DNA of 64,000 nucleotides from Calditrichales bacterium MX18-03. GTDB taxonomy: Bacteria; Bacillota; Clostridia; Lutisporales; Lutisporaceae. A model generated the notes under the pieces. It made no database searches. It saw only the letters and a list, made by a program, of their open reading frames with translations, and was not told the DNA's origin. A program made the translations under genes and the position numbers. The stretch spans positions 744,001-808,000 of the forward strand of contig JAJGRE010000002.1 in NCBI GenBank assembly GCA_021083345.1, given 5' to 3'. This document shows, one piece after another, positions 8,229 through 18,906 of the stretch (position 1 is its first letter; each line of letters begins with the position of its first letter).

Positions 8229-9050
8229 TTATATGAACAATAGCAGGCTGAACGCCATTACCATCATTCCGGCAACCAGGCCGTAAATGGCAAGATGGGC
8301 TTCACCGTACTCTCTTGCAGTGGGCAGCAGCTCATCCAGGGATATGAAAACCATGATGCCGGCTACAGCTGCAAATAGAACACCGTAAACCACGTCATTG
8401 AAAAAGGGCAGCAGGATCAGGTAGCCCACAATGGCACCCACAACCTCGGAAAAGCCTGATAAGAAGGACAGTAGAAAAGCCCTTTTCCGGTCGCCTGTGG
8501 CGTAATACACCGGAATGGATACGGCAATCCCTTCCGGGATATTATGTATCGCAATAGCAACCGCTATGGCAATCCCTAGAGACGGATCCCGCAGCGCCGA
8601 TGTAAAAGTGGCAAGACCCTCGGGAAAATTGTGAATGGCAATGGCCAAAGCAGTAAAGGTCCCCATTTTGAGAAGCTTCCCGTCGTCACTCTTGCTGTCT
8701 TTGACATGCTTCCCATCCAGTTCTTCAATTTTGCGCATCTCATGGGGATTTTCATGGGAGGGAATCAGCTTGTCGATCAGTGCGATGACGAACATGCCCA
8801 TAAAAAATGCGCCTGCGGTAGCCCAAGCCCCACCGGTCTTTCCAAGCGGCCCTGACAAAGCATCCTTCGCCTTGTTGAATATTTCAATCATGGATACATA
8901 GATCATAACCCCGGCAGAAAAACCCAGTGCAATGGATAGGAACCTGGTGTTGGTGCGCTTGGTGAAAAAAGCCAGCGCACTGCCGATACCTGTCGACAAC
9001 CCCGCAAATAAAGTCAACCCGAATGCAATCATCAAATTGTTCATTTCCAT
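8229..9050 (-). CDS. ZIP family divalent metal transporter (ZupT-like)
   Basis: A 273-residue membrane protein with eight predicted helices. Paired metal-binding motifs HNFPEG and HNIPEG in successive helices are diagnostic of the ZIP family, which imports Zn2+ and sometimes Fe2+ or Mn2+. A polar cytoplasmic loop rich in Lys, Asp and Glu (around residues 95-125) separates helices three and four, where ZIP proteins often have a variable loop. AAAGGAGG lies upstream; a second ATG two codons in is an alternative start. The neighbours on one side are the feo iron genes. Confidence 0.9.
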   Translation of the reverse strand: MEMNNLMIAFGLTLFAGLSTGIGSALAFFTKRTNTRFLSIALGFSAGVMIYVSMIEIFNKAKDALSGPLGKTGGAWATAGAFFMGMFVIALIDKLIPSHENPHEMRKIEELDGKHVKDSKSDDGKLLKMGTFTALAIAIHNFPEGLATFTSALRDPSLGIAIAVAIAIHNIPEGIAVSIPVYYATGDRKRAFLLSFLSGFSEVVGAIVGYLILLPFFNDVVYGVLFAAVAGIMVFISLDELLPTAREYGEAHLAIYGLVAGMMVMAFSLLLFI

Positions 9051-9133
9051 AAGGCTTCAGCCTCCTTTAATGTCCTGTTTTGACCAGATGTTTTATCCAT
9101 ATTATCATATAGTGTACCAAAAATATGAAAATA

Positions 9134-9178
9134 AAAAAAGACCTAGCTGCTGAGGCAGGTTGCCTCGCAGTAGGCCTT
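9134..9178 (-). terminator. Terminator of the feo operon
   Basis: On the minus strand a long stem (GGCCTACTGCGAGGCA paired with TGCCTCAGCAGCTAGGTC, three-base loop) is followed by seven T residues. It ends transcription after the DUF2325 gene. Confidence 0.8.
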
Positions 9179-9192
9179 TACCCATCAATATT

Positions 9193-9486
9193 TTATTTCT
9201 GCAAACTGATTCCCAGCTGTTTTATCGCTACCTCCAACGACGCCCCGCTGCTGCTGTGACACCGCATCACCGGTATCTGCTTTCTTTTTGCTTCCTTGAC
9301 AGCCGTATGGATCATCTGATGAGATACCGTGCTGGTAAAAAGCACGATGCCGTCCGGGTTGCCGATAGCCTTGTCAAACCTGGCCGTTCTCTGGGTATAG
9401 ACCTTCACCCGGCAGCCATGCTTATCAGCAATCTCTTTATACTCGGCATGCATTCTGTCATGCCCCCCCACAAGTACGATACTCAT
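9193..9486 (-). CDS. DUF2325 domain protein
   Basis: A 97-residue protein beginning MSIVLVGGHDRMHAEYKEI. The start at 9486 is chosen because AGGAGG lies nine bases upstream; a longer reading frame continues into the preceding gene. The GGHDRM and later FTSTVSHQMIH segments fit the DUF2325 family, small proteins of unknown function often found with metal or redox genes. Conserved His and one Cys (RCHSSS) could bind a metal, but that is inference. It is the last gene of the feo operon. Confidence 0.75.
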   Translation of the reverse strand: MSIVLVGGHDRMHAEYKEIADKHGCRVKVYTQRTARFDKAIGNPDGIVLFTSTVSHQMIHTAVKEAKRKQIPVMRCHSSSGASLEVAIKQLGISLQK

Positions 9487-9499
9487 TTCCAAGCCTCCT

Positions 9500-9640
9500 C
9501 TAGGGTTTCCTGTCGCAATGGCAGCCCTGGCTGCAATCCCCGCAGCAGCCGCCTTCGCCATTCTTCATATTCCTCACTGTCTTATAGATCACATAGGCCG
9601 TAAAGCCCAATATGATACCGCCTAATACAAAATTGATCAT
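9500..9640 (-). CDS. FeoB-associated Cys-rich membrane protein
   Basis: A 46-residue protein. It begins MINFVLGGIILGFTAYVIYK, a single membrane helix, and ends in a Cys-rich tail with GGCCGDCSQGCHC. This is the recognised FeoB-associated small protein found after feoB in many clostridia and other anaerobes, possibly helping ferrous iron transport (a FeoC-like role has been proposed). GGAAGG precedes the ATG. It starts 17 bases after feoB. Confidence 0.88.
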   Translation of the reverse strand: MINFVLGGIILGFTAYVIYKTVRNMKNGEGGCCGDCSQGCHCDRKP

Positions 9641-9657
9641 AAACTCACCTTCCTTTA

Positions 9658-11715
9658 CTAATTCAAGCCCAGGAGTCTGCCGACCTGATAGATGATAAAT
9701 GCTACGATCCAGGCAGTACCCGTCTGGTATGCTACAGCAAACAATGTCCATTTCCATGAATTCATTTCTCTTTTGATGGCAGCGAAAGCCGCTATGCAAG
9801 GTACGTACAGCAAGGTAAATGCCATAAACGCATATGCGCTAAGTGGCGTAAAGTAGTTCTGGAGCGAAACTGCAAGCTCTACGGAATCTTCTGCAACTGC
9901 ACCCAAGCCGTGCAGAATACCCATTGTCGCCACTACTGCTTCCTTTGCTACCAGCCCCGTCAGCAGAGCTACGGCCGATTTCCAATCACCAAAGCCTAAA
10001 GGTGCGAATATTGGTGCGATGGCTCCACCGATAATTCCGAAAATACTCTCAGATGCTTCCTCTACCATCTGGAGCGAGAAGCTGAAGGATTGGCAGAACC
10101 AGATGATGACAGAGGCAGCAAATATAACGGTACCCGCCTTCTTAATGAAGCCTTTGCCCCTATCCCACATATGAATGAGAAGCCCTTTTGCAGTGGGAAT
10201 CCTATAAGGCGGCAGCTCCATGACAAAGGGTGCTGCTTCACCTTTCAGTATCGTATTCTTTAAAATGATGCCGGATAGTATTGCAACAACGATGCCCAAT
10301 ATATAAATGGAGAAAATGACCAAGCTTTGATTCTCAGCAAAGAACGCCGCTGTAAACAATGCGTATACGGGAAGTCTTGCGCCGCAGGACATAAAAGGCG
10401 TCAGGATGATGGTCAGCCTTCTGTCCTTTTCATTTTCCAGCGTTCTGGTCCCCATGACAGCCGGTACGCTGCAGCCGAAGCCCATCAGCATGGGTATAAA
10501 GGACTTCCCGCTGAGACCCAGCTTGCGCAGCAGTCTATCCATGACAAAGGCTGCTCTGGCCATATAGCCGCTGTCCTCCAGGATGGAGATGAAGAAGAAC
10601 ATGATCATGATCTGTGGTACAAAAACCATGATGCTTCCAAGTCCGGCTATGATGCCGTTTACAACCAACTCCTGCAGCCACTCTGCAGCTCCTGCAGCTT
10701 CAAGCCAGCCTGAAGCTGCGCCTGCCAGGGTTTCATTGATCAGGACATCGATATAATCGATCGTAAAGGAGCCTATAGCGCCGAAGGTGATCTGGAATAC
10801 GGCATACATAACAGCCAGGAACAACGGTATTGCAAGAATCCGGTTAGTAACCACTATGTCTATCTTGTCTGACAATGTTAGGCTTCCGCCTGCCGCATTT
10901 TTTCGTACTGCTTTGCCTACCACTCCCGATATGTAGTTATACCTGTTATCGGCCATAATGGTTTCCATATCACTGTCGAAATCCTTCTCCATTTTGCTGC
11001 GATAGGCCTTTACTTCTTCCATCAGGGCATCTGAAAGCTTCAGCTTTTCGATTACCTTTTCATCGTTTTCCAGCAGCTTGATAGCCGCCCACCTTGGATT
11101 GGGCCCTTTTTCCCCAATAAAAGGCGTCATGCAATCCCTTACCGAACTGATGCCAGCCTCTACATTTTTGTCATAAGGACCGTCCGATCTGCCTTCCGTT
11201 TTCGCTGCTGCTCCGGCTGCCGCTGTCTGTGCCACCTGCAATGCCTTTTCCAGCAGTTCCTTGATTCCTCTGTTCTTGTTGGCAGAAGTCGGTATTACCG
11301 GCACACCCAGTGCCTTTTCCAAAAGCTTCAGATCGATCTGGTCACCTTTGCTTTCCACCGTATCCATCATATTCAGCGCTACGACTACCGGCACGCCCAA
11401 TTCGAGCAGCTGCGTGGTCAGATACAGGTTGCGCTCAATATTGGAAGCATCGACGATATTGATGACCACATCCGGCTTTTCGTCAATGATATAATCCCTT
11501 GCAATGATTTCCTCCAGGGAATAGGGTGATAAGGAGTAAATACCCGGTAAATCGATGATCCGGATATCTTCCTTCGTCTTTCTTGCCTTCCCTTCCTTCT
11601 TTTCCACCGTAACGCCCGGCCAGTTTCCTACATACTGGGTGCTTCCGGTCATTTCATTGAACATGGTGGTTTTCCCGCTGTTGGGATTCCCCACCAATGC
11701 AAATCTAAATGCCAT
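9658..11715 (-). CDS. feoB: Ferrous iron transporter FeoB
   Basis: A 685-residue Fe2+ importer. The N-terminal GTPase domain has G1 GNPNSGKTT, the switch segment [15 protein letters not shown]3 DLPG and G4 NMMD. A helical spacer follows, then the membrane domain with two Gate motifs that include the Cys residues in GFGCSVPA and [16 protein letters not shown] lies upstream. A Fur-box-like site just before the gene, separate from the one before feoA, hints at a second regulated start. Confidence 0.96.
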   Translation of the reverse strand: MAFRFALVGNPNSGKTTMFNEMTGSTQYVGNWPGVTVEKKEGKARKTKEDIRIIDLPGIYSLSPYSLEEIIARDYIIDEKPDVVINIVDASNIERNLYLTTQLLELGVPVVVALNMMDTVESKGDQIDLKLLEKALGVPVIPTSANKNRGIKELLEKALQVAQTAAAGAAAKTEGRSDGPYDKNVEAGISSVRDCMTPFIGEKGPNPRWAAIKLLENDEKVIEKLKLSDALMEEVKAYRSKMEKDFDSDMETIMADNRYNYISGVVGKAVRKNAAGGSLTLSDKIDIVVTNRILAIPLFLAVMYAVFQITFGAIGSFTIDYIDVLINETLAGAASGWLEAAGAAEWLQELVVNGIIAGLGSIMVFVPQIMIMFFFISILEDSGYMARAAFVMDRLLRKLGLSGKSFIPMLMGFGCSVPAVMGTRTLENEKDRRLTIILTPFMSCGARLPVYALFTAAFFAENQSLVIFSIYILGIVVAILSGIILKNTILKGEAAPFVMELPPYRIPTAKGLLIHMWDRGKGFIKKAGTVIFAASVIIWFCQSFSFSLQMVEEASESIFGIIGGAIAPIFAPLGFGDWKSAVALLTGLVAKEAVVATMGILHGLGAVAEDSVELAVSLQNYFTPLSAYAFMAFTLLYVPCIAAFAAIKREMNSWKWTLFAVAYQTGTAWIVAFIIYQVGRLLGLN

Positions 11716-11734
11716 TTGTCAGCCTCCTATTATC

Positions 11735-11753
11735 GACTTTGATAATCATTCTC
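11735..11753. promoter_or_regulatory. Fur-box-like site before feoB
   Basis: GACTTTGATAATCATTCTC matches the 19-base Fur consensus GATAATGATAATCATTATC at 15 positions, with an uninterrupted GATAATCATT core. It lies 20 bases upstream of the feoB start. Confidence 0.6.
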
Positions 11754-11793
11754 ATAACGCTGTTTAAAAAATACCGCTTTTATCCCAGCGGCG

Positions 11794-12021
11794 TTATGCT
11801 TCGATGATGATATTCTCTGCATCTGCTTTTCTAAAGGTCAATTCGTAGCCCCGTACATTCACCTCGATGGGATCTCCCAGCGGCGCCACCTTCCGTACCA
11901 ATATCTCGGCTCCTTTAGTTACACCCATATCCAGCAGCCTTCTCCTGACGGCGCCTTCTCCGGTAACTTTGGCTACCACCGCCTTCTCTCCCGGCTTCAA
12001 ATCCTTCAGCGTCTTTTCCAA
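11794..12021 (-). CDS. feoA: FeoA domain protein (second copy)
   Basis: A 75-residue SH3-like FeoA protein, thought to act on the cytoplasmic side of FeoB. Family signs are the N-terminal TLKDLKPGEKAVVAKV, RRRLLDMGVTKGAEI and the closing GYELTFRKADAENIII. I chose a TTG start at 12021 because AAGGAGGAG lies about ten bases upstream; a longer Arg-rich N-terminus from 12066 would overlap the other feoA and lacks such a site. Its ribosome binding site lies at the end of the preceding feoA. Confidence 0.85.
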   Translation of the reverse strand: MEKTLKDLKPGEKAVVAKVTGEGAVRRRLLDMGVTKGAEILVRKVAPLGDPIEVNVRGYELTFRKADAENIIIEA

Positions 12022-12037
12022 AATCCTTCTCCTCCTT

Positions 12038-12253
12038 CTATACTTCCACCAGCAGCTGCTGTGCAAGTCCCTTGCTCAAAGCAACTCTGGCTCCTTTTAC
12101 GTTGACAATCAGGTTTCCGCTCATTTCCGATATGACGGCAATCTGTGCACCGGGAATGATGCCGAGACCCTCCAAGAATTTCCTTGTTGCGTCTTTCGCA
12201 CGACAGGCATTAACGATGGCGTCCTTGCCCGGAGGCAGCATGGTTAAAGGCAT
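12038..12253 (-). CDS. feoA: FeoA domain protein (first copy)
   Basis: A 71-residue FeoA-type protein starting MPLTMLPPGKDAIVNACRAK, with RKFLEGLGIIPGAQIAVIS and a closing GARVALSKGLAQQLLV. TAAGGAGGG precedes the ATG. Tandem feoA-feoA-feoB order is common in Firmicutes. This is the first gene of the operon and lies under a Fur-like site. Confidence 0.87.
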   Translation of the reverse strand: MPLTMLPPGKDAIVNACRAKDATRKFLEGLGIIPGAQIAVISEMSGNLIVNVKGARVALSKGLAQQLLVEV

Positions 12254-12280
12254 CTCAATCCCTCCTTATTTCAAATCTGT

Positions 12281-12299
12281 GATATTGATAATTACTCTC
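12281..12299. promoter_or_regulatory. Fur-box-like site before feoA
   Basis: GATATTGATAATTACTCTC agrees with the Fur consensus at 15 of 19 positions, 28 bases upstream of the first feoA. It implies iron repression of the operon. The stretch from here to 12560 holds no gene I can support. Confidence 0.6.
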
Positions 12300-12560
12300 A
12301 TTCTCATCCTGTTTTCATTTTACCAGCATTTTTCTATGGCGTCAATATCTATAAAGAAGAATTTCTCATGTTTCTTACTGCACTCGTCCTTTATCCAATA
12401 GAATTCTCCAATAAAGTGTTTATAATTGCTTTCTGTTTGTCGCTGCCAGTTTTCAAGCTGATCGATTCCTACTCCCGCCTTATTGTTTCAAGCATTTGGG
12501 TATTCTCTTGAATGACATATCCACAGTCCTGACGCCTTTCGTGCTATTTTGACAACCAGA

Positions 12561-12589
12561 TTGCAGAAAAACAGCATTAATGTTAAAAT
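12561..12589 (+). promoter_or_regulatory. Promoter of the GGDEF-EAL gene
   Basis: TTGCAG (12561-12566) and TAAAAT (12584-12589) are 17 bases apart. Transcription would start near 12596 and leave a leader of about 87 bases. Confidence 0.5.
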
Positions 12590-12682
12590 TCTATTAGTAT
12601 GGAAAAATTATCAATTAACTTAATTCATAAAGTTTTCCCAGCGGCATTTTATATATCCCATAGCGAAAGGGGGAAACCGCCT

Positions 12683-15037
12683 TTGAAAAAACTGTTTCTC
12701 AAAAGCATCACACTCAAAATCCTGGCCTTTATACTCTTCATCAGCCTTTTGGAAAACTTTCTTCTGATCTATATGTCCAATACGCTTTCCCTTCGTACCA
12801 TAGAGGATCAAATCGACGAACGAAGTATGAAAAGTGCCGAGCTTTATTCGGATAATATAGGCAATTGGGTCATGGAGCGGATGAAGGAGATCGAAATATA
12901 TGCAGCATGCACTGATGTTCGTTCTATGGACTGGGATATTGCAGAGCCTTATCTGCAGCATGCAATCAAAAGCAAGCTGGGCATCTATGACCATTTCATG
13001 ATAGTCGACTTGGACGGCAACTATAACACCACCTTGAAAAGAAACCCCGGCAACGCTTCGGACAGAGCCTATTTCCAGGCTGCCAAGAGCGGCAGGACTG
13101 TGATCTCCGAACCGCTTATTTCGAGAACCAACGGCAACGCAGTAGCCGTTGTGGCTGCCCCCATCTGGGATCAGAGCGGCAGAATCGTCGGCGTTATGGC
13201 CGGCACCATCAACCTGATCAAGTTTTCACGAATGATCGAAAATTTCAAGTATGATCATGCGGATTCCTACTCTTATATCGTCAACCGTTACGGCCTGATC
13301 ATCGCACATCCCAATCAGGACTACATCTTGAAAGAGAATATCTCCAAGCAATCTGCCGCCATAAACGAAAGTGTTGTTTCGGCATCCACGCGCATCCTGC
13401 ACAATGTCCAGGGTAAAGTACGGTACACCTTTAATAATACCGAAAGCTTCAGCTATTATCATGAGATTCCCAATACCAACGGCTGGAAAATTATTATCAA
13501 GATTCCGCTGGACTATTGGCTGGATCCCATACGCAAAATCAGAAACAGCATGGCAGCTGCCAGTGTTGCGGCAATGCTGCTCGCAATCATACTGGGCGCC
13601 ACCGTTGCCAAAAGCATTTCACATCCCATCATCCGGCTAAAGGATGTATTTGTCAAAGCCACTACCGGCGATTTATCAGCGCGTGCGGCTGTAGAGTCGG
13701 AAGACGAGGTGGGTCAGGCCTCCTCCAGCTTCAACAGGATGATGGAGCAAGTCAGCCATCTCACATACCATGATACCCTAACCGGACTGCCCAACCGCCT
13801 CATGTTCACCAACCATCTCGGATCGGTACTGAAAGAGGCGGCAGGCGAGAACGGCAAGGTAGCGGTCATGGTCATGGATATCGACCGGTTCGGTAATATC
13901 AACAACACATTGGGACACAGCGTAGGAGACCGCTTGCTGGTGAACCTTTCCTCCAAGATCACAGGCTGCCTCTCACCGGATGAGGTCCTTTCACGCATAG
14001 GCGAAGACAAATTTGTCCTTCTGCTGCGTCATGCAACAGAGCAGAAGGATATCCTGGATAAGGCCCGCACGATCCTGGAGCTTGTCAAGCAGCCTCTCAT
14101 CATCGATGACTACCGTCTGTATGTTACGGCAGGTATCGGTATTGCCTTCTATCCCGAGGACGGCATAAACAGTGCCGAGCTGTTCAAGAATGCCTACTCT
14201 GCCATGCAGCGCGCCAAGAGGATCGGGCGCGACAATATGCAGCTTTATGATGCGACGGCCAGCTACAAGCTGATGGAACAGCTTTACCTTGACAGCAGCA
14301 TGCATCACGCCTTGGGGAACAACGAGCTGCTGCTTCATTACCAGCCGCAGGTGGATGTAGCAAGCGGAAGGATCATCGGATGCGAGGTGCTGCTGCGCTG
14401 GCAGCATCCGGAGCTGGGACTGGTATCACCGGCGAAGTTTATTCCCATTGCGGAAGCAAACGGCTTAATCGTATCAATAGGAGAATGGGTGTTGAAAACA
14501 GCCTGTACCCAAAACAAATACTGGCAGGATACAGGCCATGACCCAATCTATATATCGGTTAACATTTCAGGAATCCAGCTGCTTCAGGAGAATTTTGTCG
14601 AGATGGTCAGCGGGATTCTCCAGGAAACAGGATTGCAGCCGCAATATCTTGAACTGGAAATTACAGAAAGCATCGCTATGGAGAACACGGAGTACATTCC
14701 TGAGATCCTGTCCAGACTGAGCAAATTAGGCGTAAGGATTGCGCTGGATGACTTCGGTACCGGCTATTCCTCACTGAATTACCTCAAGAATTTTGCCATA
14801 ACCACTCTGAAGATCGATCAGAGCTTTATACGTGACCTGACCGTGAGTCCCAAGGATGCGGCTATCGTCTCCACCATCCTGGCCATGGGCAGGCATCTGA
14901 AGCTTAATGTTACCGCTGAAGGGGTAGAAACTTCAGAGCAAATGGAACTCCTGAAAAATGAAAACTGTGATATTCTTCAGGGATATTTGTTCAGCAAGCC
15001 TGTGCCGGTTGATGAATTTGAAAAATTCCTGGCATAA
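12683..15037 (+). CDS. Membrane c-di-GMP protein: dCache-HAMP-GGDEF-EAL
   Basis: Start: TTG at 12683, chosen because GAAAGGGGGA lies nine bases upstream; an ATG at 12599 has no ribosome binding site. The 784-residue product has a membrane helix, an extracellular Cache-type sensor, a second helix, HAMP, GGDEF and EAL domains. The cyclase motif reads GEDKF, so c-di-GMP synthesis is unlikely. The EAL domain keeps EVLLR, ELEITES, DDFGTGYSSL, the KIDQSF lysine and AEGVE, so it should hydrolyse c-di-GMP. It probably links a periplasmic-side ligand to c-di-GMP loss, perhaps of interest for the motility genes further along. Confidence 0.93.
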   Translation: MKKLFLKSITLKILAFILFISLLENFLLIYMSNTLSLRTIEDQIDERSMKSAELYSDNIGNWVMERMKEIEIYAACTDVRSMDWDIAEPYLQHAIKSKLGIYDHFMIVDLDGNYNTTLKRNPGNASDRAYFQAAKSGRTVISEPLISRTNGNAVAVVAAPIWDQSGRIVGVMAGTINLIKFSRMIENFKYDHADSYSYIVNRYGLIIAHPNQDYILKENISKQSAAINESVVSASTRILHNVQGKVRYTFNNTESFSYYHEIPNTNGWKIIIKIPLDYWLDPIRKIRNSMAAASVAAMLLAIILGATVAKSISHPIIRLKDVFVKATTGDLSARAAVESEDEVGQASSSFNRMMEQVSHLTYHDTLTGLPNRLMFTNHLGSVLKEAAGENGKVAVMVMDIDRFGNINNTLGHSVGDRLLVNLSSKITGCLSPDEVLSRIGEDKFVLLLRHATEQKDILDKARTILELVKQPLIIDDYRLYVTAGIGIAFYPEDGINSAELFKNAYSAMQRAKRIGRDNMQLYDATASYKLMEQLYLDSSMHHALGNNELLLHYQPQVDVASGRIIGCEVLLRWQHPELGLVSPAKFIPIAEANGLIVSIGEWVLKTACTQNKYWQDTGHDPIYISVNISGIQLLQENFVEMVSGILQETGLQPQYLELEITESIAMENTEYIPEILSRLSKLGVRIALDDFGTGYSSLNYLKNFAITTLKIDQSFIRDLTVSPKDAAIVSTILAMGRHLKLNVTAEGVETSEQMELLKNENCDILQGYLFSKPVPVDEFEKFLA

Positions 15038-15073
15038 AAAATAGCAACAGGAGCAAACCTGTTGCTATTTTTA
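15037..15073. terminator. Bidirectional terminator (GGDEF-EAL / groEL)
   Basis: TAGCAACAGG and CCTGTTGCTA (15042-15051, 15058-15067) form a stem with a 6-base loop, with A residues before and T residues after, so it works in both directions. Confidence 0.85.
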
Positions 15074-15079
15074 TATTTC

Positions 15080-15102
15080 AATGCCGTTTTAGCGGCATTT
15101 TT

Positions 15103-15104
<2 letters not shown>
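15080..15104 (+). terminator. Second terminator of the GGDEF-EAL gene
   Basis: AATGCCG and CGGCATT (15080-15086, 15093-15099) are followed by a T run on the plus strand. It abuts the groEL stop codon. Confidence 0.65.
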
Positions 15105-16734
<1,630 letters not shown>

Positions 16735-16752
16735 CTATGTTCCCTCCTTATA

Positions 16753-17040
<288 letters not shown>

Positions 17041-17086
17041 TTACCCTCCTTAGAATGTATTGAAAAATCTATGTATTTTCGTTTTA

Positions 17087-17113
17087 TTAGCACTCACTCT
17101 AATTGAGTGCTAA
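17087..17113. promoter_or_regulatory. CIRCE operator (HrcA site)
   Basis: TTAGCACTC (17087-17095), nine bases, then GAGTGCTAA (17105-17113): a perfect CIRCE element between promoter and groES. It is the binding site of the heat-shock repressor HrcA, whose gene is not in this window. Confidence 0.97.
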
Positions 17114-17124
17114 TTACACTTCTA

Positions 17125-17153
17125 ATAATAATTAATGCGCTTACGTTTATCAA
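17125..17153 (-). promoter_or_regulatory. groESL promoter
   Basis: On the minus strand TTGATA (17153-17148) and TATTAT (17130-17125) are 17 bases apart, placing the transcription start at or next to CIRCE. Confidence 0.75.
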
Positions 17154-17289
17154 ATTCGCTAATTAACCAAAATTAGCATTATACCGCTATTAATGTCTAT
17201 GATTCCATATTATATCCACATTACGGTAAATTACGCATATTCTCTTCATATTATTCCTGTTTTCTTCGAATGTCTGTCCTATTTACCTT

Positions 17290-17994
17290 CTATTTCAACC
17301 ATAATGCCAGCATTTCAAAGAGGGGCATCAGCAAAATGGGAAGGAAAATGGCGGGAAGCAGGTTTCCTACTTTGATTTTTCTCAGTTCCAGCATGCTGAT
17401 GGCTATCCCGATCAGCAGTATGCCTCCGGTAGCCGTCATTTCTGTAACCACAGCCGTGCTCAGTAATGGTGATACTACGGATGCCAGCATCGAAATGGAG
17501 CCCTGATAAAAAAACAGTGGAATGGCAGATGCCACAACCCCAATCCCCATAGTAGACGCAAATACCACCGAAATAATGCCGTCCATAATGGCTTTTGTGA
17601 ACAGGATCTCATGCTTGCCTGACAATCCGCTCTGAAGCGACCCCATGATAGCCATGGAACCCACACAGAAAAGCAGACTGGCCGTTACAAAGCCCTGCGA
17701 AAAATTGCCGTGCTGCCCTTTAAGCTTGTTCTGTGCCCAATTGCCCAGGTCATCCATCCGCTTTTCGATATCGATCCGCTCTCCAAGCAACGCGCCCAGC
17801 ACCAGGCTGAAAACCACCACCATCAAGTCATTGGACGCTACTGCAAAACGGATGCCCAAAGCAAATGTGAAAAGGCTCAAGGCCGTTACCAGCAGGCTGC
17901 CGTAGCGTTCAGGCAGACCCTTCTTCAGCAGGCATCCCAAGGTTCCCCCGATGATGACGGCTGCTCCGTTAACGATTGCTCCCAGTAAAATCAT
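17290..17994 (-). CDS. DUF554 family membrane protein (YdfK-like)
   Basis: A 234-residue protein with about seven hydrophobic helices. It opens with MILLGAIVNGAAVIIGGTLG and contains the family segments SLVLGALLGERIDIEKRMD, ASLLFCVGSMAIMGSLQ and KAIMDGIISVVFASTMGIG. DUF554 proteins are conserved inner-membrane proteins of unknown transport or signalling role. AAGGAGG precedes the ATG. The gene is 18 bases after the glycosylase gene in the same direction. Confidence 0.88.
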   Translation of the reverse strand: MILLGAIVNGAAVIIGGTLGCLLKKGLPERYGSLLVTALSLFTFALGIRFAVASNDLMVVVFSLVLGALLGERIDIEKRMDDLGNWAQNKLKGQHGNFSQGFVTASLLFCVGSMAIMGSLQSGLSGKHEILFTKAIMDGIISVVFASTMGIGVVASAIPLFFYQGSISMLASVVSPLLSTAVVTEMTATGGILLIGIAISMLELRKIKVGNLLPAIFLPILLMPLFEMLALWLK

Positions 17995-18012
17995 GTTTCT
18001 CCTCCTTACCCC

Positions 18013-18897
18013 TTACTTGTTGATCTTCTGCTCCCGGGCATAATAAAACAGATACTGCTGTGCAAAGCCGGCGAGTCCGCCGAACTTTTCCAGTGCGAAC
18101 TGCCGGATATCCTTATGGCTTGCACTGCCGTCCATATAAAAAAACTCCGTCACCCTTTTTACCCATACATCCACCGGATAGCTGTCATACTTCTGCATGG
18201 AAAAAAGCAGGATACAATCCGCCACCTTGGGACCGATGCCTTTTACCGTCATCAGCACCGCCTTTGCCGCCTCTGTGTCCAGTGCTTTTATCCGCTCCAG
18301 GTCCAGCTGCCCTGCGGCAGTCAAACCGGCGGCTTCGTGGATATAGCGGCATCGGAACCCTGCCCGGCAGGCTTTCATGGCTTCCACTTCCGTTAGGGCC
18401 AGTGCCTGAGGTGTTGGAAAGGTATCATACCGCTTCCCCTCGTAATAGACCGGCCTTCCGTACATGCTGCTCAGGTCCCGTATATTCTGCGAGATCAGCG
18501 GGATGCTCTTGTTGATGGACAATAAAAAAGACACCAGCAGCTCCCAGGGATCCTGATTGAGGATCCTGATCCCCTGCCCGTGCTGAATGGCCGCAGCCAT
18601 GACCGGATCCTGCGCCAATCTGGACTTGATGGCACCATAATCCCGCCTCAGGTCGAAATAATCCAGCCAGAGCGTCTGAAACTCTTCCTCATTGGTGTTT
18701 CTCAGCACCACTGTCTCTTTCTCTACATCCGACATGACGTTCAATACACGCCCGAAAGCTATGCCGGTGTAGCTGCCGTCCGGCTGTCTTTCCCAGCGGA
18801 AGCATTGACCGCATTCAAAAATGTGCCGCGCCTCAAAATCCCGCACACCCTCCAATAAAACGCCGTTCTCAATTTTTTTCAGTTTCAAAAACACCAC
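18013..18897 (-). CDS. 8-oxoguanine DNA glycosylase / AP lyase (OGG1 type)
   Basis: A 294-residue base-excision repair enzyme with an OGG N-terminal domain (ECGQCFRWERQPDGSYTG) and a helix-hairpin-helix-GPD domain. In the segment KGIGPKVADCILLFS the Lys corresponds to the catalytic Lys of OGG1, and the downstream PVDVWV supplies the catalytic Asp. It removes oxidised guanine from DNA. Small N-terminal differences from eukaryotic OGG1 are normal for the clostridial form. It lies nine bases after the P-loop/Asp23 gene and may be co-transcribed with it. Confidence 0.9.
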   Translation of the reverse strand: MVFLKLKKIENGVLLEGVRDFEARHIFECGQCFRWERQPDGSYTGIAFGRVLNVMSDVEKETVVLRNTNEEEFQTLWLDYFDLRRDYGAIKSRLAQDPVMAAAIQHGQGIRILNQDPWELLVSFLLSINKSIPLISQNIRDLSSMYGRPVYYEGKRYDTFPTPQALALTEVEAMKACRAGFRCRYIHEAAGLTAAGQLDLERIKALDTEAAKAVLMTVKGIGPKVADCILLFSMQKYDSYPVDVWVKRVTEFFYMDGSASHKDIRQFALEKFGGLAGFAQQYLFYYAREQKINK

Positions 18898-18906
18898 TCC
18901 ATTATC

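Noticed and set aside
9487-9561. Longer N-terminus for the DUF2325 protein
   Set aside because: The extra 25 residues overlap the FeoB-associated gene and lie before a perfect AGGAGG that sets the start at 9486.
12022-12066. Longer Arg-rich N-terminus for the second FeoA
   Set aside because: It overlaps the other feoA gene, adds residues not seen in FeoA and lacks a ribosome binding site.
12599-12682. Upstream ATG of the GGDEF-EAL gene
   Set aside because: It has no ribosome binding site, while TTG at 12683 has GAAAGGGGGA at the right distance and begins a normal basic N-terminus before the membrane helix.
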